A stretch of 64,000 nt of DNA. It comes from CAZEVY01 sp964515555. Its GTDB lineage: Bacteria; Acidobacteriota; Terriglobia; Bryobacterales; Bryobacteraceae. The notes under the pieces were generated by a model. That model saw only the letters and a list, made by a program, of their open reading frames with translations, was not told the origin of the DNA and ran no database searches. Below are positions 1 to 8,013 of this stretch, one piece after another; the stretch's first letter is position 1, and each line of letters starts with the position of its first letter. The position numbers were made by a program, and so were the translations under genes. The stretch spans positions 28,554-92,553 of the forward strand of contig CAZEVY010000011.1 of NCBI GenBank assembly GCA_964515555.1, in the 5' to 3' direction.

Positions 1-210
1 TATCGGCTCGACGGGCGCGACCAGTTCTTCGCGCCCTTGCAGCCCTCGGCGATGAAGTACCTGGCAAGCCTGCCGGCGGGGGTTTGGATGAATCGGCGGC
101 GTCCGCTGCGATTCGTCGGCGAGTGGGTGGCGACGGGCGCGCGGGAGGCGGCGCGGCGGCTGCCGTCGCGAGCGAGGACACCGGGGTCCGGTTGTTCGCC
201 GTCGAACTGA
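1..210 (+). CDS. C-terminal fragment of an unrecognised protein
   Basis: The window opens inside an open frame that runs 69 codons to a TGA at 208-210. Third codon positions are almost all G or C, as in the real genes nearby, so I regard it as the tail of a genuine gene whose start lies upstream of the window. The visible residues are rich in Arg and Ala towards the end and show no motif I recognise. Function cannot be assigned. It is followed by 53 bases before the PolX gene. Confidence 0.45.
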   Translation, partial: YRLDGRDQFFAPLQPSAMKYLASLPAGVWMNRRRPLRFVGEWVATGAREAARRLPSRARTPGSGCSPSN

Positions 211-249
211 CATCGCCGGGCGCGGCAAGATCGAGCGGAAAGCTACCAT

Positions 250-255
250 TAGAGT
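250..255 (+). promoter_or_regulatory. Candidate -10 box of polX (leaderless start)
   Basis: TAGAGT ends 8 bases before the GTG start codon at 264, so transcription would begin at or next to the start codon. No convincing -35 hexamer is visible. The same spacing recurs at several other genes in the window. Confidence 0.3.
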
Positions 256-263
256 AAGCACCC

Positions 264-1994
264 GTGGAGAATTCCCAATTCGCCCGCATGCTCTGGGAGA
301 CGGCCGATCTCATGGAGATCGCCGGCGAGGACGGCTTCCGGATCCGCAGCTACCGCAACGGCGCCAGCGCCATCGACGGCTGGCCGGAGCGCATCGAGTC
401 CATTCTCCGCGACCCGGCGCGTCAGATCACGGACGTCCCCGGCATCGGCAAAGGACTCGCCGCCGTGCTCCAGGAGATCGTCGAGCGCGGGTCGTTCGAC
501 CGGCGCGATCAGCTTCTCGAAAAATACCCGCCGACCGTGCTCGAAATGCTCAAGATTCAGGGGCTCGGGCCCAAGAGCATCGCGCTCATCATCGAGCACT
601 ACCGCGTGACCACGGTCGACGCGCTGGAGCGGCTCTGCCAGGAGCAGAAGCTGCGGGTGCTGCCTCGAATGGGGGCGAAGCTGGAGGAGAAAGTTCTGCG
701 ATCCATCGCCGGCTACCGCCAGCGCGCCGGACGATTCCTGCTGAGCTACGCCGCCGGTGTCGCCGCCGAGTTCACCGCGTACCTGCTCGAAGGCGGCGGC
801 GTGGACCGCATCACGCCCGCCGGCAGCATGCGGCGCGGCAAGGAGACGGTCGGCGATCTCGACCTGCTGGTCACAGGCCCGCGCGCCACGGACGCCATCG
901 GGCGCTTTCTGAAACACCCGCGCGTCGGCGAGGTGCTCGCCACGGGCGAGAACAAGGTGAGCGCCAGCGTCGGCGCCGAAAGATTGCAGGTGGACCTGCG
1001 CACGCTGCCGAACGAAACCTACGGGGCCGCGCTCCAGTACTTCACGGGCAGCAAGGAGCACAACATCGCCACGCGCACGCGGGCGTTGAAGCGCGGGCTT
1101 TCGCTGAGCGAGTACGGCATGACGCGCGTCGAGGGCGGCGAAATCATCGCGTGCCCGACCGAGGAAGAGGTCTACGAGAAGCTCGGCCTCGCCTGGATTC
1201 CGCCGGAGCTGCGCGAGAACACGGGGGAACTGGAGATCGCCGAGGAGGGCCGCCTGCCGGCGCTGCTCGAGGCCGGCGACATTCGCGGCGACCTCCACAT
1301 GCACACCACCGAGACCGACGGCCGCGCGACGCTCGAGGAGATGGCCGAGGCCGCCCGCGAGCGCGGCTACGAATACATCGCCATCACGGATCACTCGAAG
1401 GCGCTCGCCATGGCCAACGGGCTCGACGAGGCGCGCGTGGTGGAGTTCGCACGGCGCGTGCGCGAGATCAACAAGCGCGGCCTCGGCATCCACGTCTTCA
1501 GCGGCCTGGAATGCGACATCCGCCGCGGCGGCGAGATGGACATCGCCGACGACGCCCTGGCCGAGCTCGACCTGGTGGTCGGCAGTGTGCACAGCTACCT
1601 GAATCTGGAGGCCGCCGAGATGACGGATCGGCTCATGAAGGCGCTCGAATGCCCGCACCTGCGCATTCTGGGGCATCCGACCGGGCGCATTCTGCTGCAC
1701 CGCGACCCGTTCCCGTTCGATTTCGACCGCGTGGCCGCCGAGGCCGCGCACCGCGGCGTGTGGCTCGAAATCAACGCCAGTCCGGAGCGGCTCGACCTGG
1801 CGCCGCCGATGGTGCGCGCCGCGCGCGGCAAGGGAGCGCGCTTCACGATATCCACAGACGCGCATCATCCCAAGCACCTCGCCAACATGCCCTACGGCGT
1901 GACGATGGCGCGCCGGGGCTGGCTGGAGAAGAACGACGTGATGAATACTCTGCCGCTGGCGAAGTTCCGCGCGGCGATCGCGAGGCGCGCTTGA
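264..1994 (+). CDS. polX: DNA polymerase/3'-5' exonuclease PolX
   Basis: A 576-residue family X DNA polymerase with a C-terminal PHP phosphoesterase domain, the usual bacterial PolX architecture and length. It is expected to fill short gaps during base excision repair and trim 3' ends. Helix-hairpin-helix motifs lie near residues 57-66 (DVPGIGKGLA) and 100-109. The nucleotidyltransferase site is GSMRRGKETVGDLDL at about 187-201, with D198 and D200 and a third Asp at about D244. The PHP domain starts with DLHMHTTETDG near residue 343 and has TDHS near 375. The start is a GTG with a -10-like TAGAGT 8 bases upstream. The stop codon overlaps the TTG start of the Nudix gene (TTGA), which implies co-transcription. 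Confidence 0.93.
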   Translation: MENSQFARMLWETADLMEIAGEDGFRIRSYRNGASAIDGWPERIESILRDPARQITDVPGIGKGLAAVLQEIVERGSFDRRDQLLEKYPPTVLEMLKIQGLGPKSIALIIEHYRVTTVDALERLCQEQKLRVLPRMGAKLEEKVLRSIAGYRQRAGRFLLSYAAGVAAEFTAYLLEGGGVDRITPAGSMRRGKETVGDLDLLVTGPRATDAIGRFLKHPRVGEVLATGENKVSASVGAERLQVDLRTLPNETYGAALQYFTGSKEHNIATRTRALKRGLSLSEYGMTRVEGGEIIACPTEEEVYEKLGLAWIPPELRENTGELEIAEEGRLPALLEAGDIRGDLHMHTTETDGRATLEEMAEAARERGYEYIAITDHSKALAMANGLDEARVVEFARRVREINKRGLGIHVFSGLECDIRRGGEMDIADDALAELDLVVGSVHSYLNLEAAEMTDRLMKALECPHLRILGHPTGRILLHRDPFPFDFDRVAAEAAHRGVWLEINASPERLDLAPPMVRAARGKGARFTISTDAHHPKHLANMPYGVTMARRGWLEKNDVMNTLPLAKFRAAIARRA

Positions 1995-2521
1995 AGCTGA
2001 TCTCTTCCGAGGAGTGCTACCGCAGCTCGATCTTCCGCGTGAGCGTGGACCGCGCCATCGACCCCGACGGCTTCGAGATCGTGCGCGGGATCGTGCATCA
2101 CGACGGCTCGGCCGTGATGCTGCCGGTGGACGGGCGCGGCCGGGTGTTGCTGGTGCGGCAGTATCGTCTGCCCGCGCGGCGCTATCTGTGGGAGCTGCCC
2201 GCCGGCCGGCTCGACCCCGGCGAGTCGACGCTCGCCGCCGCGCGCCGCGAGCTGCTGGAGGAGACGGGCTATCGCGCGCGGCGATGGCGCAAGCTGGTGT
2301 CCTTCTATCCGAGTCCGGGATTTCTGGCCGAGAAGATGACCATCTTCGTCGCGACGGAACTTACCGCCGGCGAGTCGAAGCCGATGGAGGACGAGCGCAT
2401 CGAGGTGCGCTGGTTCGCGCCGCGCGAGATCGAGCGCTGGATCGCGTCGGGGAAGATCGCCGACGCCAAGACGATTCTCGGCGTCCTCATGTGGAGGAAG
2501 TTTCGCGCGAGCGCGCGCTGA
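1991..2521 (+). CDS. Nudix hydrolase, ADP-ribose pyrophosphatase-like
   Basis: A 176-residue Nudix hydrolase. The complete Nudix box, G-x5-E-x7-RELxEE-x-GY, occupies residues 72-94 (G72, E78, R86, E87, E90, E91, G93). The preceding ELPAGRLDPGE and the overall length match the ADP-ribose pyrophosphatase (NudF) branch, so hydrolysis of ADP-ribose or a similar nucleoside diphosphate sugar is the likely reaction; the exact substrate is not proven. I start it at the TTG at 1991, because that codon overlaps the polX stop in a TTGA junction and gives the normal N-terminus. Its 3' end overlaps the convergent rdgB gene by 35 bases. Confidence 0.88.
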   Translation: MKLISSEECYRSSIFRVSVDRAIDPDGFEIVRGIVHHDGSAVMLPVDGRGRVLLVRQYRLPARRYLWELPAGRLDPGESTLAAARRELLEETGYRARRWRKLVSFYPSPGFLAEKMTIFVATELTAGESKPMEDERIEVRWFAPREIERWIASGKIADAKTILGVLMWRKFRASAR

Positions 2522-3089
2522 GCCAGTCGAACATCGCGCGCAGGGCCGCCCCGCGATGGCTGACCGCCAGCTTCCGGCCGCCGCCGACCTCGGCCAGCGT
2601 CGCGCCGTACGGCTCGTAGAAGAACAGCGGGTCGTAGCCGAATCCGCCCGACCCTCGCGGCGCTTCGAGGATCCGTCCTTCGACCGCACCGCGAAACGTC
2701 GCTTCCAGCCGCCCGCCGCGCGCGAGGGCCACTGCGCAGACGAATCGCGCCTCGCGGCGCTCCACGCCGTGGAGCCGTTCGAGGAGCAGCGCGTTGTTCT
2801 CCGCGTCGGCCGCCCGCGGGCCGGCGAACCGCGCCGAGTACACACCGGGCGCGCCCCCGAGCGCATCGACCTCGAGTCCGGAATCCTCGGCGAACAGCCA
2901 CCCGCCGGCGAAGGCGCCGTAGTAGAGCGCCTTGGCCACGGCGTTCTCCTCGAAGGTCGCGCCCGGCTCCTCGCAGGCCGCGATGCCGGACAACGCGGGC
3001 AGGGGCTCGACCTCCCAGTCAGTCCGCGCCGCCGCGATTTGAAACTCGCGGAGCTTTCCCGGATTGGTGGTGGCGCAGTGGATTCTCAA
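2487..3089 (-). CDS. rdgB: XTP/dITP diphosphatase (RdgB/HAM1 family)
   Basis: A 200-residue house-cleaning pyrophosphatase that removes deaminated purine nucleotides (dITP, XTP) from the pool. The N-terminal TTNPGKLREF motif, the FEENAVAKALYY segment, the AEDSGLEVDALGGAPGVYSARF signature, GFGYDP and the C-terminal SHRGAALRAM are all present. The start is a TTG at 3089-3087 that overlaps the RNase PH stop codon as TTGA, the same kind of junction as polX/Nudix. rph-rdgB adjacency is common in bacteria. The 3' end converges on and overlaps the Nudix gene. Confidence 0.92.
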   Translation of the reverse strand: MRIHCATTNPGKLREFQIAAARTDWEVEPLPALSGIAACEEPGATFEENAVAKALYYGAFAGGWLFAEDSGLEVDALGGAPGVYSARFAGPRAADAENNALLLERLHGVERREARFVCAVALARGGRLEATFRGAVEGRILEAPRGSGGFGYDPLFFYEPYGATLAEVGGGRKLAVSHRGAALRAMFDWLSARSRETSST

Positions 3090-3785
3090 AGTCCTTCGAG
3101 CGCCTTGCGCTGAGTATCGAAGAGCTCCTGGATGCCGCGCCGCGAAATCGCCAGCAGCTCCTGAAGCTGCCCGTCGTCGAACGGGTGGCGCTCGGCGGTG
3201 GCCTGCAACTCGACGAAGCGGCCCGCACCCGTCATCACGACGTTCATGTCGACCTCGGCCTTGGAGTCCTCCTCGTAGCACAGGTCGATCATGCTCTCGC
3301 CATCGACGACGCCGACGCTGGCCGCGGCCACGGCGTCGCGGATGGGGTTGGCGCGGATGGCGCCGAATCGCAGCAGCTGGTTCACGGCGATCGAAAGCGC
3401 GACGTATGCGCGTGCCGCCGTCGGCCTGGATGACGTCACAGTCGACGACAATGGTCCGCTCGCCGAGCTTGGCGGTGTCGACGACGGCGCGCAGGGAGCG
3501 CCCGATGAGCCGCTGGATTTCCTGCGTGCGCCCCGAGGGCCGCCCGCGCGAGGCGTCGCGCGGCGTGCGAGTGACGGTGGCGCGCGGCAGCATCGAATAC
3601 TCGGCCGTGACCCAGCCCTTGCCCGCGCCGCGCAGCCACTGCGGCACGGTCTCCTCGATGGACGCCGCGCACAGCACGCGCGTGTTGCCGACCTCGATGA
3701 GCGCCGATCCCTCGGCGGTCATCAGGTATCCGGTGGTGATGCGAACCGGCCGCATCTCGTTCGGCCGCCGTTGGTCGCTTCTCAT
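3086..3785 (-). pseudogene. rph: Ribonuclease PH, frameshifted
   Basis: The sequence encodes RNase PH, the phosphorolytic 3'-5' exoribonuclease that trims tRNA 3' ends, but in two frames. From the ATG at 3785 it reads MRPVRITTGYLM, then ASIEE, GWVTAEYSMLPR and VDCDVIQADGGTR down to about 3409. The next residues of the family continue in another frame as AYVALSIAVNQLL, DMNVVMT and the normal C-terminus ending at 3086. The family's TASITG-like segment after DGGTR is absent. A loss of 20 bases at about 3408-3411 explains both the shift and the missing residues and would restore 239 residues, the normal length. It is either a real lesion or an assembly error. It lies between the 44-residue protein and rdgB. 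Confidence 0.85.
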
Positions 3786-3789
3786 GGTT

Positions 3790-3924
3790 TCACGCCGATT
3801 TCAGTACTCCATAGAACAGCAGGAACACGAACAGCATTCCAAACACTAGCAGGATCAGGCAGGGGATCGCGCTGCGGTTCGAGGTCTTGGCGCCCTTGCC
3901 GCGCGGGGACTTGAACTTCGCCAC
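3790..3924 (-). CDS. Small single-pass membrane protein (44 aa)
   Basis: A 44-residue frame with a GTG start at 3924 and TGA at 3790-3792. An in-frame TAG lies just upstream, so GTG is the only reasonable start. The N-terminal half is basic (KFKSPRGKGAKTSNR) and is followed by one strongly hydrophobic helix (IPCLILLVFGMLFVFLLFYGVL), which predicts a single-pass protein with the basic end inside. It fits exactly between the isomerase-like gene (stop at 3928) and rph (start at 3785) on the same strand, which supports it as a real operon member. I know of no named function for it. Confidence 0.6.
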   Translation of the reverse strand: MAKFKSPRGKGAKTSNRSAIPCLILLVFGMLFVFLLFYGVLKSA

Positions 3925-3927
3925 GTC

Positions 3928-5808
3928 CTACTTGTACCTCCGCAGCTCGACGGCCGCTTCACGGAAGAAATCGTCGAGCGCCTTGAGGGTCGCGCTCTCG
4001 AGGTCGCGCAGCAGGATCGCCATTACCGGCCGAGAGCGCTCGGCGAGCGCCAGTTGCGTCGCCAGGAACTGCGCCAGGTGATAGTCGGCCGTGTAGCCGA
4101 TCCTCGGAATCGACTCCTGCTTCTCGGAAACCAGCACGGTGGACACGGCCTTGCCGTGGCCGATGATCATCTCGTGATAGGAGTGGTTCATGGCCGGGCC
4201 TTCGTAGACGTCGACCGGCATTTTCAGCCGTCGACGGAAGACGCTCTCCGCCGCGCGGTCGAGCGCCTTGCGCGCCGCGCGCCCGGGCGCCGAGTAGCGC
4301 GTGTCGCCGAAGAAGGTCAGCTCGGCGTACCCGGCCCGGCGCGACCCGGCGAGGTCCGCGAGAATCTTCGCGTAGATCGCGGCCGCCGATTCGCCGGCGA
4401 CCGGTCCGGCCGCGGCGTGTTCGTAGCACAGGGTGACTCCGCCGCCGTGCCGCGCCACGCACCGCGAGGTTTTCATCCGCGTCCACTCGGGACTCTTCAG
4501 CGTGCCGCCGGCCTTGCGCGCGCCTTCGGCGACGCGGCTGGTGATCGACTTATAGAGCTCCACCGAGGGCTGCGTGACGAAGTTCATGTCGCGCAGCCAC
4601 CCGAGGCCGAAGACGACGTAGTGAATCCACTGCATGTAGGTGGAGAGCCGCGCGCCCGCGCCCATCGAGACCACCGCCAGCGGATATCCCGCGCGCCGCA
4701 CGGCGCTCAACTTGGAGGCGTCCGGTCCCGCCATGCCGGGCGCCTGAATCGCGACGAACACGCGATTCTGGCGCGCATCCTTCGGCGAGTGATAGCTCGC
4801 CAGGCGCGGCCGCTCGCCGATGACGATCTTGATGCCGATGTCCTCGCTCTTGCCGAGGCTTTCCTCGAAGTCCTGCTTGGTCCACAGCGCCGCGCCTTCC
4901 CAGGGTTTCGGCAGGAGCCACGTGACCTTGTCGCGCCCCGCGCCGCCCTGCGCGTGGAGGAACGACGCCAGCCTCCAGGCCTGCGAGACATCGTCGTCGG
5001 CGAGGAACGTGCCGGCGATCCACTCGCTCAGGTCGACGCCGGCCAGCCCAAGCGGGTAGAGACTCCCCTTCGTCAACGGACCGCTGTGGCGCCCGGCGGT
5101 GCTGTTGCCGCCGTCGGGTTGCAGCTCCACGCGGCGGTAGCCCCGCTCGCGCGCGAAGCGGTCGAGCAGGGAATCGGGCAAGGTCATATACACGAAGTTC
5201 GAGGTGCTGTCGATGCGGTGGCGTTCGTAGAGCGCGCGGATCTTCTCCAGGTTGACGACCGGCTCGTAGGACGTCATGCCCATCGCCATGCCGACGACGA
5301 GCGTGGCGCGCAAGGCGTCGGGCAGCGTGAGGCGCGAGCGGCGGGTCATGTCGTCGAGGATGGCGCGGAGCTTGGCCGGGTCGGTGGAATCGAGCACGTA
5401 GACGCGCGGGCGCGCGCCCAGCAGTCCGACGGCGTTGTACAGGCTCTTGTCCTCGGCCGAGCCGCCCATGCCGGCCCAGATCAGGAATCGCAGGGCTGTC
5501 CCGTGCGCCTCGCGGATGCGGCCGCGGATTTCGTCGAGCTCGGCCGTGACGGCGGCGGCGCACGAAGGGTTCTTCGCCGCCCACCAGCTCAGGTGAAAGA
5601 CACCGTAGCTGTTCTTCGTGACGCGCCGGCGCGCATCGATTTCCATGCCGATGGGGATGAGCCGGTTCTTTGACGGGTCGAGCGCCGCCAGTCCCTTGCG
5701 CCGCGCGAAGGAGTCGAGCGCCTTCAGCCGCGCCAGCACGTGGTCCTGCTCGAAGCGGCGATGGAGGGCGGCCGACGGCGGCAAGTCGTGGTAGAGCGAG
5801 AGGCGCAC
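3928..5808 (-). CDS. Divergent glucose-6-phosphate isomerase-like protein
   Basis: A 626-residue protein related to the phosphoglucose isomerase (SIS-fold) domain found in transaldolase/PGI fusions. It has IWAGMGGSAEDKSLY, the counterpart of the family's GMGGSS loop, and VYVLDSTDPAKL. The C-terminal half has the helical organisation of that family. The canonical SKSGTT-E phosphate loop is replaced by MAMGMTSYEP, so the catalytic or ligand properties may differ from true PGI. The start is GTG at 5808, with a TACAAC box 6 bases upstream on the same strand. It is divergent from the MarR gene and probably co-transcribed with the 44-residue protein, rph and rdgB. An alternative is a sugar-phosphate-binding protein without isomerase activity. 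Confidence 0.65.
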   Translation of the reverse strand: MRLSLYHDLPPSAALHRRFEQDHVLARLKALDSFARRKGLAALDPSKNRLIPIGMEIDARRRVTKNSYGVFHLSWWAAKNPSCAAAVTAELDEIRGRIREAHGTALRFLIWAGMGGSAEDKSLYNAVGLLGARPRVYVLDSTDPAKLRAILDDMTRRSRLTLPDALRATLVVGMAMGMTSYEPVVNLEKIRALYERHRIDSTSNFVYMTLPDSLLDRFARERGYRRVELQPDGGNSTAGRHSGPLTKGSLYPLGLAGVDLSEWIAGTFLADDDVSQAWRLASFLHAQGGAGRDKVTWLLPKPWEGAALWTKQDFEESLGKSEDIGIKIVIGERPRLASYHSPKDARQNRVFVAIQAPGMAGPDASKLSAVRRAGYPLAVVSMGAGARLSTYMQWIHYVVFGLGWLRDMNFVTQPSVELYKSITSRVAEGARKAGGTLKSPEWTRMKTSRCVARHGGGVTLCYEHAAAGPVAGESAAAIYAKILADLAGSRRAGYAELTFFGDTRYSAPGRAARKALDRAAESVFRRRLKMPVDVYEGPAMNHSYHEMIIGHGKAVSTVLVSEKQESIPRIGYTADYHLAQFLATQLALAERSRPVMAILLRDLESATLKALDDFFREAAVELRRYK

Positions 5809-5814
5809 GTACAG

Positions 5815-5820
5815 GTTGTA
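5815..5820 (-). promoter_or_regulatory. Candidate -10 box of the isomerase-like gene
   Basis: Read on the minus strand this is TACAAC, ending 6 bases before the GTG start at 5808. The spacing would give a leaderless transcript. It lies 55 bases from the MarR-type palindrome, so both divergent genes could be affected by the repressor. Confidence 0.3.
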
Positions 5821-5874
5821 TCACGCCGGGCCGCCGTTCATCAGGCGGGTGGTTGTGCGACGCTTCCTTGCAAC

Positions 5875-5909
5875 TTATTTCGATATCAAGCATCTTAAGA
5901 TCGAGATAA
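5875..5909. promoter_or_regulatory. MarR-type palindromic operator
   Basis: Two 16-base arms, TTATTTCGATATCAAG and CTTAAGATCGAGATAA, are separated by CAT. The second arm matches the reverse complement of the first at 13 of 16 positions. The palindrome is AT-rich against a GC-rich background and ends on the first base of the MarR start codon. MarR regulators commonly bind such sites to repress their own operon, so autorepression of marR-pirin is the inference. Confidence 0.7.
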
Positions 5910-6436
5910 TGAAACACAAAACGGAAGCGCGGCGGGAGGGCGGGGGCGTTGACCTCAAGACGAGGCGCACGACGGAAGCGCGGAGCGAGGCCGGGGGCGT
6001 TCGCCTCTGGCTCCTCCTGTGGAAGGCGTCGAAGTCGCTGGAAGCGCACGCACGCCGCAGCGTCGAGGCTACCGGACTGTGTCTGACCGACTTCGGCGTC
6101 CTGGAGGCGATCCTCCACAAGGGGCCGCTGACGGCCGGAGCGCTGGGCCGCAAGGTCCTGCTGACGAGCGGCTCCATGACCGCCGCGGTCGACCGGCTGG
6201 AGCGCCGCGGCCTGGTCGCGCGCGCCGGCGATCCTTCCGATCGCCGCGCAAGCCTGGTGCGGCTCACCGCCTCCGGCGACCGGCTGATTCGCCGCCTGTT
6301 CGCCGATCACCGGCGCGACATGGAGCGCGCCGTCTCGGGCTTGAGGGCGCGAGAGGCGGCATCGCTGGCGGCGCTGCTGCGAAAGCTCGGGCGCGCCGCC
6401 GAGGAATTGGATTCGAACGAAAGGAAACGATCATGA
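5909..6436 (+). CDS. MarR-family transcriptional regulator
   Basis: A 175-residue winged-helix regulator. The core reads LTDFGVLEAILHKGPLTAGALGRKV, then LTSGSMTAAVDRLERRGLVAR (recognition helix region) and DPSDRRASLVRLT (the wing, with its conserved Asp-Arg-Arg). The first 35 or so residues are a basic, low-complexity leader without a clear fold. I chose the ATG at 5909 because the operator palindrome ends there; a start further inside cannot be excluded. Its TGA overlaps the pirin ATG (ATGA). MarR-pirin pairs are a known arrangement, with MarR sensing phenolic or oxidative signals; the ligand here is unknown. Confidence 0.85.
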   Translation: MKHKTEARREGGGVDLKTRRTTEARSEAGGVRLWLLLWKASKSLEAHARRSVEATGLCLTDFGVLEAILHKGPLTAGALGRKVLLTSGSMTAAVDRLERRGLVARAGDPSDRRASLVRLTASGDRLIRRLFADHRRDMERAVSGLRAREAASLAALLRKLGRAAEELDSNERKRS

Positions 6437-7305
6437 CCAATCGCAAGCAAGTGACCGGCGTTCACGAGCCCGGGTCGACCCATTGGGTCGGCGACGGCTT
6501 CCCGGTCCGCAATCTGTTCCCGAGCAACGGCGTCGCCGGCGAGGTGAATCCGTTCCTCATGCTCGATTACGCCGGACCGCGGCGTTTCGAGCCTACGAAC
6601 CGGCGGCGCGGGGTCGGGGAGCATCCGCATCGCGGCTTCGAGACGGTGACCATCGCCTACCAGGGCGCGGTGGACCATCGCGACTCGGCGGGCAACTCCG
6701 GCACGATCTACCCGGGCGACGTACAGTGGATGACCGCGGCCTCGGGGGTGGTACACGAGGAGATGCACGAGCGCGAGTTCTCGCGCAACGGCGGCGTCTT
6801 CGAGATGGTGCAGCTGTGGGTGAATCTCCCGAAAGCGGAGAAGATGTCGAAGCCCGGTTATCAGGGCATCGCGAGCGCGAGCATCCCGGTGGCCGACCTC
6901 GGGGGCGGCGCCTTTGCGCGCGTCATCGCCGGCGAGCTGAACGGCGTGGCAGGACCGGCGCGAACGTTCACTCCGGTGAGTCTCTTCGACGTTCGGATAC
7001 CGGCGGGCGCGAGCGTCGAGCTCGGCCTGAGGGAAGGGCACAACACCGCGATCGTCCTGTTGCGCGGCGACGTCGAGATCAACGGCGCGACGCCGCTTCA
7101 GGGCGAGGCGCGCATGGCGGCCCTGAGCCGCTCGGGGGATGCCGTGTCCATCGAGGCCAAGGACGCCAGCGTGCTGCTGGTGCTCGGAGGCGAGCCGATC
7201 GACGAGCCGGTCGCCAGCTACGGGCCGTTCGTCATGAACACGGAGGCCGAGATTCGGCAGGCGGTCGACGACTACCGCGCGGGAAGGATGGGGCGGCTGG
7301 CGTAA
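6433..7305 (+). CDS. Pirin family protein
   Basis: A 290-residue bicupin of the pirin family. The N-terminal cupin keeps all four metal ligands: H64 and H66 in GEHPHRGFETVT, and H108 and E110 in VVHEEMH. This predicts a bound Fe or similar metal. Characterised bacterial pirins include quercetin 2,3-dioxygenases and stress-linked regulators, but the substrate cannot be read from the sequence. It is translationally coupled to the upstream MarR regulator through an ATGA overlap and probably repressed by it. It ends 7 bases from the convergent glycosyltransferase gene. Confidence 0.9.
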   Translation: MTNRKQVTGVHEPGSTHWVGDGFPVRNLFPSNGVAGEVNPFLMLDYAGPRRFEPTNRRRGVGEHPHRGFETVTIAYQGAVDHRDSAGNSGTIYPGDVQWMTAASGVVHEEMHEREFSRNGGVFEMVQLWVNLPKAEKMSKPGYQGIASASIPVADLGGGAFARVIAGELNGVAGPARTFTPVSLFDVRIPAGASVELGLREGHNTAIVLLRGDVEINGATPLQGEARMAALSRSGDAVSIEAKDASVLLVLGGEPIDEPVASYGPFVMNTEAEIRQAVDDYRAGRMGRLA

Positions 7306-7312
7306 GCGGCGC

Positions 7313-8013
7313 CTACCTCGTTTCGCGCCAGATTCGAGGGATGGCTGCCAGGTGCCGGAAGAAGATTCCGGCCAGCCGCTGCCAGCGGTAGACTTGCGTG
7401 GCGCCGGCCGAGCGCGGACGGTGATGGATGGGCAGTTCCATGATCCTGTACCCGCGCCGGTGCGCTCGCGCGACGAACTCCAGAATCCCTGCTGCATGGC
7501 GCCGAGCTCGGGCGCGAGGCGCGTGGCTACTTCGCGGCGCGTGAGCATGAACGGGCAGCTCGGGTCGTGGACGGGAACGCGGAACGCGGCCTGGTAGGCG
7601 AGATAGAAGATCCCGGACATCAGGCGCCGCATGAAGCTGTCGGCGCGGCGAACGCGCCACCCGAGGAGAATGTCTGCGTCCTGGCGCGCCTCCCAGAATG
7701 CCGCGATGTCGGCGGGGTCGCACTGGCCGTCCGAGTCGAGACACAGCAGGAAGCCGGCCTCCATGGACCGCATGCCGTCGCACACCGCGGCCGAGTAACC
7801 CCGGCGGCCGTCGCTCATCTTCAGGAGCATCGGGAGTTCCCGCTCGAGTGCGGCCAACACTTGCTTGGTGCCGTCGCTGCTGCCGTCCTCGCGGATGAGG
7901 AAGCGATACGCGATCGTCTCCGGCATATGGCTGTGGATTTCGCGAAGCGTCGCCTCGATGGACCCCGCTTCGTTGTGAACCGGCAGCAGGATCTCCAGGT
8001 CAGGTTGCGGCAT
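7313..8013 (-). pseudogene. Family 2 glycosyltransferase, frameshifted
   Basis: From the ATG at 8013 the frame encodes a GT-A fold glycosyltransferase: LEILLPVHNEAGSIEATL, REDGSSDGT, the LCLDSDGQCDP metal-binding region and the VHDPSCPFMLTRREVA segment. After AMQQGF at about 7475 the homologous continuation (EFVARAHRRGYRIMELPIHHRPR through the stop at 7313) is in another frame. A loss of 4 bases at a TGG/GAG junction accounts for it, and restoring them gives about 234 residues. The family transfers sugars to polyprenyl phosphates or lipids. Its start overlaps the end of the 631-residue membrane protein by 14 bases, so the two form an operon. It is either a true lesion or an assembly error. 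Confidence 0.8.

Noticed and set aside
249..1877. Minus-strand open frame opposite polX
   Set aside because: Antisense shadow; polX motifs on the plus strand are complete.
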